Positions 17,318-26,510 of a stretch of 64,000 nt of DNA are shown here, piece after piece. Source of the DNA: Proluteimonas luteida (lineage in GTDB: Bacteria; Pseudomonadota; Gammaproteobacteria; Xanthomonadales; Xanthomonadaceae); contig NZ_JAIWPT010000008.1 of the NCBI RefSeq assembly GCF_021191695.1, positions 62,001 to 126,000 on the forward strand, written 5' to 3'. The stretch's first letter is position 1, and every line of letters starts with the position of its first letter. The notes under the pieces were generated by a model. That model saw nothing but the letters and a program-made list of their open reading frames with translations. It was not told where the DNA came from and did not search any database. The translations under genes were made by a program, and so were the position numbers.

Positions 17318-18529
17318 ATGTCCGCCATCCCATCCTCGCGTCCCCTTGTGCCGGGCCTGTCCGCGCTGGTGTTGACCGCGCTGGCGGGGACGATGGCGAT
17401 GATGGCGTTCGTGGCGGTGATCGGTCCGGTGGTCCGCCTGCTGGGACTGGCCGAGTGGCACGCCGGGCTGTCGGTGACCGCGGCCGGTGTCCTGTGGATG
17501 CTGGCCGCGCGGCGCTGGGGTGTGCTCAGCGACCGGATCGGCCGCCGCCGCGTGCTGCTGATCGCGCTGGCGGCCTATACGCTGATCTACGTGGCGATGG
17601 CCCTGTTCGTCGATGCCGCGCTGCGGCATCCGCCGGCGGTCCTGCTGTCGGTCGCGGTGCTGGTCGGCACGCGCGCCCTGGTCGGCCTGTTCTACGCGGC
17701 GGTGCCGCCGACCGCGGCGGCGCTGGTCGCCGATGCGGTGCCGCCCGGGCAGCGCGGGGGCGTGATGGCCCGGCTCGGCAGCGCCAACGCGGTCGGCATG
17801 GTGGTGGGCCCGGCCGCGGCCGGCTGGATCGCCCGTCACGACCTGGCGCTGGCGCTGTACGCCGCCGCGGCATTGCCGTTGCTGGCGCTGCTGGTGGTGT
17901 GGCGCTGGTTGCCGGCCGGCGAGCCCGCACCGACCGGCCCGCAGCGGCCGAAGGCGCGGATGCGGGTGTTCGACCCGCGGCTGCGCCTGCCGGTCTACGC
18001 GGTGTTCGCGGCGATGGTGTCGGTATCGATCGCCCAGGTCGTGGTCGGCTTCTTCGCGATCGACCGGCTGGGCCTGTCCCCGGCCGAGGGCGCGCGCGTC
18101 GCCGGGCTCTCGCTGACCGCGGTCGGCGTGGGGCTGATGCTGTCGCAGGCGCTGGTGATGCGGCTCAGGGCGGTGTCGCCGGTCCGCTGGATCGCGCTCG
18201 GCGCGCTGGTGTCGGCGGTCGGCTTCGCCTCGTCGGCGCTGGTCGCGGTGCAGTGGCAGTTGCTGCTGGCCTATGGCGTGGCGGCGTTCGGCATGGGTTT
18301 CGTGTTCCCCTCGTTCCAGGCGCTGGCGGCCGATTCGGTCGAATCGCATGAGCAGGGCGCGGCCGCCGGCACGGTGGCTTCGGTGCAGGGCATGGGCATG
18401 GTGGTGGGGCCGTTGCTGGGCACGCTGCTGTACCGCGGGTCGCCGAGCGCGCCGTACCTGCTGGTCGGGTTGGTGCTGCTGGTGCTGTCGGTCGCGGCGG
18501 CGCTGCATCGGCCGGAGCCCACGCGATGA
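17318..18529 (+). CDS. MFS exporter, probable siderophore efflux (EntS role)
   Basis: 403 residues with twelve predicted helices and the MFS loop 2-3 motif GVLSDRIGRRRV (near 67-80). It is the first gene of the biosynthetic operon and overlaps entC by ATGA, so by position it is likely to export the newly made catecholate siderophore, the role of EntS in E. coli. Sequence alone does not prove the substrate; it resembles generic TetA/Bcr-like drug exporters. The ATG at 17318 is chosen over one at 17207, which lies inside the candidate Fur site and would add a non-membrane leader. No clear Shine-Dalgarno. Confidence 0.75.
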   Translation: MSAIPSSRPLVPGLSALVLTALAGTMAMMAFVAVIGPVVRLLGLAEWHAGLSVTAAGVLWMLAARRWGVLSDRIGRRRVLLIALAAYTLIYVAMALFVDAALRHPPAVLLSVAVLVGTRALVGLFYAAVPPTAAALVADAVPPGQRGGVMARLGSANAVGMVVGPAAAGWIARHDLALALYAAAALPLLALLVVWRWLPAGEPAPTGPQRPKARMRVFDPRLRLPVYAVFAAMVSVSIAQVVVGFFAIDRLGLSPAEGARVAGLSLTAVGVGLMLSQALVMRLRAVSPVRWIALGALVSAVGFASSALVAVQWQLLLAYGVAAFGMGFVFPSFQALAADSVESHEQGAAAGTVASVQGMGMVVGPLLGTLLYRGSPSAPYLLVGLVLLVLSVAAALHRPEPTR

Positions 18530-19701
18530 ACGAGGCACTGGCCAGGTGCGACGACGCGCCGTCGCTGGAGACCGGTTTCGCCGCGCTCGCCCGGTTCCGC
18601 CTGCGCGCACCGACCCGCGTCCTGGACGCCGAAGGCTGTCTGGCGCGCCTGCCGCCGGGCCCGGCGGCGACCCTGGGCGCGCGCGTCGACGGGTTCTTCG
18701 CGCGGCCCATCGACGGGCCGGCGCTGCTGGTCGGCGCGTTGCCGTTCGATCCCCATCGGGACGACGCGCTGTTCCAGCCGGCCCGGCTGGGCGCCGCCGT
18801 GACCGCGACGGCGCCGCTGCCGGTCCTGGCGGGCGATGCGGTGCCCGAGCCGGATGCGCAGGCCTATGCCGATGCCGTCGCGCACTGCGTGGCGCGGCTG
18901 CAGGCGGCCGGCGACGACGCGCGGGCGCTGCGCAAGCTGGTGCTCGCACGCAGCCTGCGGGTCGACGCGGCCGCGGCGATCGACCCGTTCGCGCTGGCCG
19001 TGCGGCTGGGCGTCGATCCGAGCGTCAGTACCTTCGTCGCGCCGCTGCCGGTCGCGTCCGGCGACGCGCCGGCGTGGCTGGTCGGGGCGACGCCGGAACT
19101 GCTGGTGTCGCGGCGGGGCGCGGCGGTGGCCTCGCATCCGCTGGCTGGCTCGGCGCGTCGCCTGCGGGATGCCGGTGCCGATGCGCGCGCGGCCGAGGCG
19201 CTGCAGGCCTCGCGCAAGGACCACGACGAGCACCGGCTCGTGGTCGAGGCGATCCTCGACGGCCTCGCGCCGCTGTGCAGCCGCTTGCAGGCGCCGCGGA
19301 CACCGTCGCTGCATGCCACCGCGACGATGTGGCACCTGGGCACCCGGATCGAGGGGACGCTGAAGGATCCCGCGGTGTCGGCGGCGACGCTGGCCGGCCT
19401 GCTGCATCCCACGCCCGCGGTCTGCGGGACGCCGCGCGACGCGGCGCTGGCGGCGATCCGGGCGCTGGAACCGGTGGACCGCGGGTTCTACGCCGGCGCA
19501 GTGGGCTGGGCCGATGCCGCGGGCGACGGCGACTGGTACGTGTCGATCCGCTGCGCGCACGTGCAGGGCCCGGCGATGCGCCTGTTCGCGGGTGCGGGTA
19601 TCGTGGCCGGCTCGCAGCCGGCGCTCGAGGTCGACGAGACCGCCGCCAAATTCCGCGCGCTGCTCGATGCGCTGGGCATCGACGATGTGCGCGCCGTCTG
19701 A
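18526..19701 (+). CDS. entC: Isochorismate synthase
   Basis: 391 residues, the length of EntC/DhbC. Chorismate-binding-fold motifs appear in order: [12 protein letters not shown] (~185), [10 protein letters not shown] (~203), SRKDHDEH (~227), [12 protein letters not shown] (~266), [11 protein letters not shown] (~290), [12 protein letters not shown] (~315) and [18 protein letters not shown] at the end, including the Mg2+-binding glutamates. It converts chorismate to isochorismate, the first committed step to 2,3-dihydroxybenzoate. Start overlaps the exporter stop as ATGA, indicating translational coupling; entE follows 16 bp later. Confidence 0.9.
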   Translation: MNEALARCDDAPSLETGFAALARFRLRAPTRVLDAEGCLARLPPGPAATLGARVDGFFARPIDGPALLVGALPFDPHRDDALFQPARLGAAVTATAPLPVLAGDAVPEPDAQAYADAVAHCVARLQAAGDDARALRKLVLARSLRVDAAAAIDPFALAVRLGVDPSVSTFVAPLPVASGDAPAWLVGATPELLVSRRGAAVASHPLAGSARRLRDAGADARAAEALQASRKDHDEHRLVVEAILDGLAPLCSRLQAPRTPSLHATATMWHLGTRIEGTLKDPAVSAATLAGLLHPTPAVCGTPRDAALAAIRALEPVDRGFYAGAVGWADAAGDGDWYVSIRCAHVQGPAMRLFAGAGIVAGSQPALEVDETAAKFRALLDALGIDDVRAV

Positions 19702-19717
19702 CGCAACCGAGGATCGA

Positions 19718-21367
19718 ATGCGCAACCCCCCGACACCACCGCGCCTGCCGCTGCGTCAGGTCTGGCCCGCCGATTTCGTCGCGCGCTACCGCGCCGCGGG
19801 CTACTGGCGCGGCGAGACCTTTCCCGGCTTCCTGCGCGACCGCGCGCTGCGTTTCGCCGACGACGTCGCGGTCGTCGGCGGCGACACCCGCTGGACGTAT
19901 GCGCAGCTGTGGGCCGAGTCCGAACGCATCGCCGCCGGATTCCTCGCCAGCGGCCTGGCGCCGGGCGACCGCGTGGTCGTGCAACTGGGCAACATCCCCG
20001 GGTTCATCGCCGTGGTCTGCGGCCTGTTCCGCGCGCAGCTGGTGCCGGTCTACGCCCTGCCGGCGCACCGCATCACCGAGGTCGCGCACTTCGCGCGCAA
20101 GGCCGAGGCCGGCGCCTACGTCGTCGCCGAGCGCGACGGCGGCTTCGACTACCGCACGCTGGCGCGCGAACTGCAGGCGCAAGTGCCGGCGGTGGCGCGC
20201 GTGTTCGTGATCGGCGACGCGCAGGAGTTCGTCGCGGTGGACGCGCTCGACGGCGACCGCGACGCGCTGCCCGGCGATCCCGACCCGCAGTCGGTCGCGT
20301 TCCTGCAGATCTCCGGCGGCAGCACCGGCCTGTCGAAGCTGATCCCGCGCACCCACGACGACTACATCTACAGTTTCCGCGCCAGCAACGACATCTGCGG
20401 CATCGCCCGGGACAGCGTCTACCTGGTCGCGCTGCCGGCCGCGCACAATTTCCCGATGAGCTCGCCCGGTTTCTTCGGCGCGCTCTACGCCGGCGCGCGC
20501 GTGGTGCTGAGCCCCGGTCCCGGCCCCGATGCCGCGTTCCCGCTGATCGCGCGCGAAGGCGTCACCTGCGTCGGCCTGGTGCCGCCGCTGGCGCTGCTGT
20601 GGGCCGATGCCGCGGCGAAGACCGCGTTCGATCTGTCCAGCCTGCGGGTCGTGCAGGTCGGCGGCGCCAAGCTCGTCCCGGAAGCGGCGCGGCGCGTCGT
20701 CGCCGGTCTCGGCTGCACGCTGCAGCAGGTCTTCGGCATGGCCGAGGGACTGGTCAACTACACCCGGCTCGACGACCCCGACGAGCTCGTGCTGACCACC
20801 CAGGGGCGGCCGATCAGTCCGGATGACGAGGTGCTGGTGGTCGACGACCACGGCACGCCGGTCGCCGACGGCGAGACCGGCCATCTGCTGACGCGTGGGC
20901 CATACACGATCCGCGGCTACCACAACGACGACGCGGCCAATGCGCGCGCGTTCACCGACGACGGCTACTACCGCACCGGCGACATGGTCCAGCGCGTCGC
21001 GGGCGGCTACCTGGTCGTGCAGGGCCGCGCGACCGACCACATCAACCGCGCCGGCGAGAAGATCTCGGCCGAGGAGATCGAGGACCACCTGCTGGCGCAT
21101 CCGCAGGTGTTCGACGCGGCGGTGGTATCGATTCCCGACGCGTTCCTCGGCGAGCGCAGCTGCGCGTTCGTGATCCCCGGCGACGCCAAACCGCGCCCGG
21201 CCGAGCTCAAGGCCTGGGTACGCGGCCGCGGCCTGGCCGCGTTCAAGGTGCCGGACCAGATCGTGTTCGTCGACGCCTTCGGCACCACGGCCGTGGGCAA
21301 GGTCAGCCGGCGCGAACTGCGCGCGCAGTTGCGGGCGGGGTTTCTCGCCGAACAGGAAGGTTCTTGA
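19718..21367 (+). CDS. entE: 2,3-dihydroxybenzoate-AMP ligase
   Basis: 549 residues. An adenylate-forming enzyme with the phosphate loop [15 protein letters not shown] (~199), HNFPMSSPG (~247) and ending with the conserved lysine region VGKVSRREL. The HNFPxSSPG motif is characteristic of stand-alone aryl-acid ligases of the EntE/DhbE/YbtE group. It activates 2,3-DHB with ATP and loads it on the aryl carrier protein encoded at 22116. The ATG at 19718 has a GAGG six bases upstream. 116 bp with a palindromic repeat separate it from the isochorismatase gene. Confidence 0.92.
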   Translation: MRNPPTPPRLPLRQVWPADFVARYRAAGYWRGETFPGFLRDRALRFADDVAVVGGDTRWTYAQLWAESERIAAGFLASGLAPGDRVVVQLGNIPGFIAVVCGLFRAQLVPVYALPAHRITEVAHFARKAEAGAYVVAERDGGFDYRTLARELQAQVPAVARVFVIGDAQEFVAVDALDGDRDALPGDPDPQSVAFLQISGGSTGLSKLIPRTHDDYIYSFRASNDICGIARDSVYLVALPAAHNFPMSSPGFFGALYAGARVVLSPGPGPDAAFPLIAREGVTCVGLVPPLALLWADAAAKTAFDLSSLRVVQVGGAKLVPEAARRVVAGLGCTLQQVFGMAEGLVNYTRLDDPDELVLTTQGRPISPDDEVLVVDDHGTPVADGETGHLLTRGPYTIRGYHNDDAANARAFTDDGYYRTGDMVQRVAGGYLVVQGRATDHINRAGEKISAEEIEDHLLAHPQVFDAAVVSIPDAFLGERSCAFVIPGDAKPRPAELKAWVRGRGLAAFKVPDQIVFVDAFGTTAVGKVSRRELRAQLRAGFLAEQEGS

Positions 21368-21392
21368 TGTCGGCGCTTGCAGAAAGTCCCGA

Positions 21393-21421
21393 CCGTCATC
21401 CCCGCGAAGGCGGAATGACGG
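21393..21421. repeat. Short palindromic repeat CCGTCAT...ATGACGG
   Basis: CCGTCATCCCCGC-GAAG-GCGGAATGACGG, a near-perfect hairpin of the widespread GTCATTCCCGCGAAGGCGGGAATGAC class, lies in the only sizeable gap of the biosynthetic operon. A second small palindrome (GCACG-CTGCG-CGTGC) follows at about 21435. Confidence 0.6.
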
Positions 21422-21483
21422 TGGACAGGGAATGCACGCTGCGCGTGCAGTCACGATAGACGACACATGACCAACGAGTAGAC

Positions 21484-22119
21484 ATGGGCCTTCCCCGCAT
21501 CATCCCGTACCCATTGCCCACCGCCGCCGACCTGCCGGCGGCGCGCGGGCCGTGGCTGCCCGAGACCGGCCGCATCGCGCTGCTGGTCCACGACATGCAG
21601 CACTATTTCCTGGCCGCCTACGCGGCCGACGCGGCGCCACTGGCGCCGGCCATCGGCAACCTCGCGCGGCTGCTCGCGCATGCCCGCGCCCGCGGCATCC
21701 CGGTGTTCTACACCGCGCAGCGCGGCGACCAGGACCGCCGCGACCGCGGCCTGCAGGCCGACCTGTGGGGGCCGGGCATGCGCGCGCGCGCCGAACACGA
21801 GGCGATCGCCGATGCGCTGGCGCCGGCCGACGGCGACCACGTGCTGGTCAAGCACCGCTACAGCGCGTTCCAGCGCAGCAACCTGGAGCGGATGATGCGC
21901 GCGCGCGGCCGCGACCAGTTGCTGTTGACCGGCGTGTACGCGCACATCGGCGTGCTGTCGACCGCCACCGACGCCTTCCAGCGCGACATCGAGACCTTCG
22001 TCGCCGCCGATGCGGTGGCCGATTTCTCGCGCGCCGACCACGACCTCGCCCTGCACTGGATCGCACGCACCTGCGGCGTGCCGATGACCACCGACCGCCT
22101 GCTGGAGATACTGCAATGA
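21484..22119 (+). CDS. entB: Isochorismatase, EntB N-terminal half only
   Basis: 211 residues covering just the isochorismatase domain; E. coli EntB (285 aa) carries a fused aryl carrier domain that is here a separate gene. Catalytic Asp37 (LLVHDMQHYF) and Lys123 (LVKHRYSAF) are present. In TGVYAHIGVLSTATDAF position 157 is Val where E. coli EntB has Cys; phenazine isochorismatase PhzD also lacks that Cys, and the vinyl-ether hydrolysis does not need a Cys nucleophile. It produces 2,3-dihydro-2,3-DHB and pyruvate. The stop overlaps the carrier start as ATGA, beside a 14-bp direct repeat. Confidence 0.9.
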   Translation: MGLPRIIPYPLPTAADLPAARGPWLPETGRIALLVHDMQHYFLAAYAADAAPLAPAIGNLARLLAHARARGIPVFYTAQRGDQDRRDRGLQADLWGPGMRARAEHEAIADALAPADGDHVLVKHRYSAFQRSNLERMMRARGRDQLLLTGVYAHIGVLSTATDAFQRDIETFVAADAVADFSRADHDLALHWIARTCGVPMTTDRLLEILQ

Positions 22120-22129
22120 CCACCGACCG
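22084..22129 (+). repeat. 14-bp direct repeat at the entB fission point
   Basis: ATGACCACCGACCG occurs at 22084-22097, near the end of the isochorismatase, and again at 22116-22129 as the first codons of the carrier protein. The 32-bp period is not a multiple of three, so the copies lie in different frames and both read MTTDR in their own gene. Confidence 0.85.
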
Positions 22130-22379
22130 GACCGCGCCGCTGACGCTCGAGCGCATGCGCGCCGACATCGCCGGACTGCTGGGCGAGGCGCCCGGGGATG
22201 TCGGCGACGACGACGACCTGATGGATCTCGGCCTGGATTCGATGCGCGTGCTGGGGCTGGTCATGGCCTGGGGCGAGCACGGCATCCCGCTGGAGTTCTC
22301 GCACCTGGCCGAGCACACCACGTTGGCCGGCTGGTGGCGCGTGGTGCAGGACCTGCAGCGCGGCGAAGCGGACGCCTGA
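22116..22379 (+). CDS. Free-standing aryl carrier protein, EntB C-terminal half
   Basis: 87 residues, a single phosphopantetheine-attachment domain: DDDDLMDLGLDSMRVLGL with the modifiable Ser42, then HLAEHTTLAGWW as in the EntB/DhbB carrier end (TIDAWW in E. coli). It should carry 2,3-DHB from EntE to the EntF condensation domain after conversion to the holo form by a phosphopantetheinyl transferase, none of which is encoded in this window. Overlaps entB by ATGA and the NRPS start by one base (TGATG). No separate promoter or good Shine-Dalgarno: coupled translation is likely. Confidence 0.9.
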   Translation: MTTDRTAPLTLERMRADIAGLLGEAPGDVGDDDDLMDLGLDSMRVLGLVMAWGEHGIPLEFSHLAEHTTLAGWWRVVQDLQRGEADA

Positions 22380-25300
22380 TGCGCCAGGATGCCGCCATGC
22401 CCGCGATGCCGGTGCCCGATGCCGTCCCGTCCGGCCGGGCATCCGGCCCGGCGCCCGACCGGCCGCTGACCGAGGCCCAGTCCGGCCTGTGGTACGCGCA
22501 GCGGCTGGCGCCGGACAACCCGGCGTTCAATACCGCGCACGCGCTGTGGATCGACGGCGCGCTGGATGTGGCCTCGTTCGTGCGCGCGGCCGACCGGACC
22601 GCCGCCGAGGCGCCCGCGCTGGCGTTGCGGATGCGCGACGGCCCTGACGGGCCTCGCCAGCACGTCGATCCGGCGCGCGTGCCGCGGCTCGACGTGGTCG
22701 ACCTGTCGGCCGAGCCGGATCCCGCGGCGGCCGCACGCGCGGCGATGCTGCGCGACCGCGATACGCCGGTCGATCCGACCCGCGACCGGCTCGCGCAGCA
22801 GTGCCTGTACGTGCTCGGCGGCGACCGCTTCGTCTGGTACCTGCGCGTGCACCACCTGGCGGCCGACGGCTACGGCATGGCGCTGCTGACCGAACGCGCC
22901 TGCGCCCTGTATTCCAGCGGGCGCGCCGGCGCCGCGTGCGACGCCGGACATGGCGGCCCCGTGGCGGGCGCGGCGTTCGCGCCGCTCGAAGGCGTCCTTG
23001 CCGAGGACGCGGCCTATGCCGCATCGGAGAAGCGCGACAAGGATGCGGCCTACTGGCACGCAACGCTGGCCGGCATGCCGGCGGTGTCCGGCCTCGGCGC
23101 CGGTTTCGCGCCGGCCGCGCACGGCTGCCATCGCCTGTCGGTCGCGCTCGATGCCGGGCTGCGCCAGCGCCTGCTCGATCTCGCGCAGCAGTTGCAGCAG
23201 CCCTGGCCCGACGTGCTGACCGCACTGACCGCCGCCTACTGCCAGCGCATGTCCGGCCAGGCCGAGGCCGTCATCGGCGTCCCCTTCATGGGCCGGCTCG
23301 GCAGCGCCTCGGCGCGGGTGCCGGCGATGGTGATGAACGTGCTGCCGCTGCGGGTGCCGGCGATGCCGGATGCATCGCTGGCCGGGTTCGTACAGGCGAT
23401 CGCGCGCGCGCTGGTGCGCGGGCGCCGCCATGGCCGCTACCGCGGCGAGCAGCTGCGCCGCGACCTCGGCCTGATCGGCGGACAGCGCCGGCTGTACGGG
23501 CCGCTGGTCAACGTGCAGCCGTTCTACCGGCCGCCGCGGCTCGAAGGCGCGCATGTGCGGCTGGAGATCCTCGGCACCGGGCCGATCGACGACGTGACGA
23601 TCGGTTTCCGCGGCGACGGCACGCATGCGCTGGACCTCGAGCTCGAGGCCAATCCCGATCTCTACAGCGCCGACGACATCGCCGCGCATGCCGCGCGCCT
23701 GCAGGCGTTCCTTGCCGCGGCCTGCGACGTGGCGCCGGTCGATGCGGCGCCGATCGACGACGTGCCGCTGGCCAGTCCCGACGAGGTGCAGCGCTGGCTG
23801 TTCGACGTCAACGCGACCGCGCACGCGCTGCCCGACACCACGCTGGCGGCACTGATCGAGTCGGCGATGACCGCCACGCCGGATGCGCCGGCGGTCGAGT
23901 TCGACGGCGAGGTGCTGTCGTACGCGGACCTCGACCGGCGCACGCGCGCGCTGGCGCGCGCGCTGCGCGCGCGCGGCGTCGGCCGCGACGTGCCGGTCGC
24001 GGTGGCGCTGCCGCGCTCGCTGGCGCTGGTGGTCGCGCTGGTCGCGGTGCTGCGCGCCGGGGGCGCCTACCTGCCGCTGGATCTCGCGCATCCGCCGGAG
24101 CGGCTGGCGCGCATCCTGCATTCCGCGCGGCCGGCCTGCGTGCTGGCGCATGCGGACACCGCGGCGCTGTGGCCGGACGACGTGCCGCTGCTGGCGACCG
24201 ATGCGTGGCCGGGCGCCGCCGATACGGACGACGGATTCCTGCCCGCGGCCGACATCCGTCCCGGCGACGCGGCCTACGTCATCTACACCTCCGGCTCGAC
24301 CGGCGAGCCGAAGGGCGTGCTGATCGAGCACCGCGCGATCGTCAACCGCCTCGAATGGATGCGCACGCACTATCGGATCGACGCGTCCGACCGCATCCTG
24401 CAGAAGACCCCGGCGACGTTCGACGTCTCGGTCTGGGAGTTCTTCCTGCCGCTGCTGGCCGGCGCGACGCTGGTGGTCGCGCCGCCCGACGCGCACCGCG
24501 ACCCGGTCGCGATCGCACGGCTGGTCCGCACCCGCGGCATTACCACGCTGCACTTCGTGCCGTCGATGCTGGCCGCGTTCCTGGCCGTGCCGGAGGCCCG
24601 CGGGCTCTCGATCCGCCGCGTGTTCTGCAGCGGCGAGGCGCTGGAGGCCGAACTGCGCGACCGCTTCCACGCGACGCTGCATGCGCAGTTGCACAACCTC
24701 TACGGCCCGACCGAGGCCGCGGTCGACGTCAGCTTCTGGCCGGCCGGCCCCGACGACCGTTCGCAGCCGGTGCCGATCGGCTTCCCGGTATGGAACACCC
24801 GTCTGTACGTGCTCGATGCGCGCATGCGCCCGCTGCCGGCCGGCGTCGCCGGCGACCTGTACCTCGGCGGCGTGCAGCTGGCGCGCGGGTACGTCGGTCG
24901 CGACGACCTCACCGCCGAGCGCTTCCTCGCCGATCCGCACGTGCCCGGCGCGCGCATCTACCGCACCGGCGACCTCGCGCGCTGGCGCGACGACGGCGCG
25001 CTCGAGTTCCTTGGCCGCAGCGACCACCAGGTCAAGCTGCGCGGGTTGCGCATCGAGCTGGGCGAGATCGAGGCCGCGATGCTGGCCAGCGGGCAGGCGA
25101 CGCAGGCGGCGGTCATCGTCCGCGAGGACCGCGCCGGCGATCGCCGCCTGGTCGGCTACCTGCAGCCGGCCATGGGCTTCGACACCGCGACCCTGCGCAC
25201 GCGGCTGGCCGCGCAACTGCCGGACTACATGGTGCCGGCCGCGTTCGTCGCGCTCGACGACTGGCCGGTCACCGCCAACGGCAAGCTCGATCGCAACGCA

Positions 25301-26464
25301 CTGCCGGCGCCGCATTTCGACGCCGGCAGCGTCGCCCCGCCGCGCACCGCGACCGAGCGCGCCGTCGCCACGCTGTTCGGCGAGGCGCTGGGGATCGCCG
25401 ATGTCGGCGCCGACGCGGATTTCTTCGCCCTCGGCGGCGACTCGCTGTCGGCGGTGCACCTGCTGCTGGCGATCCAGCAGCGCTTCGGCCGCGATCCCGG
25501 GCTCGGCGCGCTGTTCGCCGCGCCGACGGTCGCCGCGCTCGCCGCGCGGCTCGATGCAGCCGGCGCCGACGCGCCGGACCATGGCCTGGCGCCGACCATC
25601 GTGCTTGCACGCGGCGACGCGGCCGCGCCGCCGCGCGACCCGCTGTTCGTCGTGCACCCGGCCGGCGGCATCGCCTGGTGCTACCGCGACCTCGCGCGCG
25701 CGCTGGTGCCGCGGCGCGAGGTGATCGGCCTGCAGTCGCCGGCGCTGGACCTGGCGCAGCCGCTGCCCGGCAGCATCGATGCCCTGGCCGACGACTACGC
25801 GCACCGCGTCGCCGCGCTGCATCCGCACGGCCCCGTGCACCTGCTCGGCTGGTCGGTCGGCGGCATCATCGCCCAGGCCATGGCCGTGCGCCTGCGGGCG
25901 ATGGGACGGCGGGTCGGCGTGCTGGCGCTGCTGGATGCGTATCCGGCCGAGTGCTGGCGCGCCGAGCCGGAGCCCGATGCCGTCGCCGCGCTGCGCGCGC
26001 TGCTGGCGATCGCCGGCTACGACCCGGATGCGCATCCGGAACTGGATACGCGCGCGGCGATCGTCGGCTTCCTGCGCCGCGGCGACAGCGCGCTCGGCAA
26101 CCTGCCGGATGCCGTGCTCGACGGCGTGGTCCGCGCGGTCACCGACACCAACCGGCTGGTGCGCCTGCATCGCCATGCGCACTACGACGGCACGCTGCTG
26201 CACATCCGCGCCGGCCGCGACCACGCCGACCGCCCGCAGCTGCAGTCCGCGCTGTGGCAGCCGCATGCGGCCCGGGTCGAGTCGGCCGAGCTGCCGTTCC
26301 TGCACGCCGAACTCACCGGCCGCGACGCGACCGCGCAGGTCGCGCCGCTGCTTGATGCGCGGCTGGCGGCGTTCGATCAGGCTGCAGTCGGCCGGCCGGC
26401 AGTCCGCCAGCCGGCGCCGGCGCTTTGTCCCCCTCTCCCGCATGCGGGAGAAGGGCAGGGGTGA
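22379..26464 (+). CDS. entF: Enterobactin-type NRPS, C-A-T-TE, serine specific
   Basis: 1361 residues in EntF order. Condensation domain with HHLAADG (158-164); adenylation domain ~480-970; carrier domain with Ser1022 in GGDSL; thioesterase with Ser1159 in GWSVG. The A-domain specificity residues read from the EntF alignment are D682, V683, W686, H725, F749, S751, L774, V782, D783 and K969, that is DVWHFSLVDK, the serine code. It should join DHB to serine, oligomerise on the thioesterase and cyclise, as in enterobactin. The last ~13 residues (CPPLPHAGEGQG) and the stop come from a palindromic repeat. No MbtH-like gene accompanies it. An ATG at 22397 is an alternative start. Confidence 0.92.
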   Translation: MRQDAAMPAMPVPDAVPSGRASGPAPDRPLTEAQSGLWYAQRLAPDNPAFNTAHALWIDGALDVASFVRAADRTAAEAPALALRMRDGPDGPRQHVDPARVPRLDVVDLSAEPDPAAAARAAMLRDRDTPVDPTRDRLAQQCLYVLGGDRFVWYLRVHHLAADGYGMALLTERACALYSSGRAGAACDAGHGGPVAGAAFAPLEGVLAEDAAYAASEKRDKDAAYWHATLAGMPAVSGLGAGFAPAAHGCHRLSVALDAGLRQRLLDLAQQLQQPWPDVLTALTAAYCQRMSGQAEAVIGVPFMGRLGSASARVPAMVMNVLPLRVPAMPDASLAGFVQAIARALVRGRRHGRYRGEQLRRDLGLIGGQRRLYGPLVNVQPFYRPPRLEGAHVRLEILGTGPIDDVTIGFRGDGTHALDLELEANPDLYSADDIAAHAARLQAFLAAACDVAPVDAAPIDDVPLASPDEVQRWLFDVNATAHALPDTTLAALIESAMTATPDAPAVEFDGEVLSYADLDRRTRALARALRARGVGRDVPVAVALPRSLALVVALVAVLRAGGAYLPLDLAHPPERLARILHSARPACVLAHADTAALWPDDVPLLATDAWPGAADTDDGFLPAADIRPGDAAYVIYTSGSTGEPKGVLIEHRAIVNRLEWMRTHYRIDASDRILQKTPATFDVSVWEFFLPLLAGATLVVAPPDAHRDPVAIARLVRTRGITTLHFVPSMLAAFLAVPEARGLSIRRVFCSGEALEAELRDRFHATLHAQLHNLYGPTEAAVDVSFWPAGPDDRSQPVPIGFPVWNTRLYVLDARMRPLPAGVAGDLYLGGVQLARGYVGRDDLTAERFLADPHVPGARIYRTGDLARWRDDGALEFLGRSDHQVKLRGLRIELGEIEAAMLASGQATQAAVIVREDRAGDRRLVGYLQPAMGFDTATLRTRLAAQLPDYMVPAAFVALDDWPVTANGKLDRNALPAPHFDAGSVAPPRTATERAVATLFGEALGIADVGADADFFALGGDSLSAVHLLLAIQQRFGRDPGLGALFAAPTVAALAARLDAAGADAPDHGLAPTIVLARGDAAAPPRDPLFVVHPAGGIAWCYRDLARALVPRREVIGLQSPALDLAQPLPGSIDALADDYAHRVAALHPHGPVHLLGWSVGGIIAQAMAVRLRAMGRRVGVLALLDAYPAECWRAEPEPDAVAALRALLAIAGYDPDAHPELDTRAAIVGFLRRGDSALGNLPDAVLDGVVRAVTDTNRLVRLHRHAHYDGTLLHIRAGRDHADRPQLQSALWQPHAARVESAELPFLHAELTGRDATAQVAPLLDARLAAFDQAAVGRPAVRQPAPALCPPLPHAGEGQG

Positions 26465-26467
26465 GGG
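26430..26467 (+). repeat. 38-bp palindromic repeat, copy 1, over the entF stop
   Basis: A CCCTCTCCCGC...GCGGGAGA palindrome with a GGGCAGGGGTGAGGG tail. It encodes the end of the NRPS and supplies its TGA. It is 35/38 identical to the copy inside entA at 26663. Confidence 0.85.
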
Positions 26468-26510
26468 CGCCTCCGCCTTCGCCGAACCCACCGCAACCCC
26501 GGACGTCCCC

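Noticed and set aside
22084..22379. Frameshift sequencing error splitting entB
   Set aside because: Possible in principle, but the carrier has its own ATG on an ATGA overlap, and the direct repeat offers a natural explanation. Resequencing would settle it, so it is kept as a split gene.
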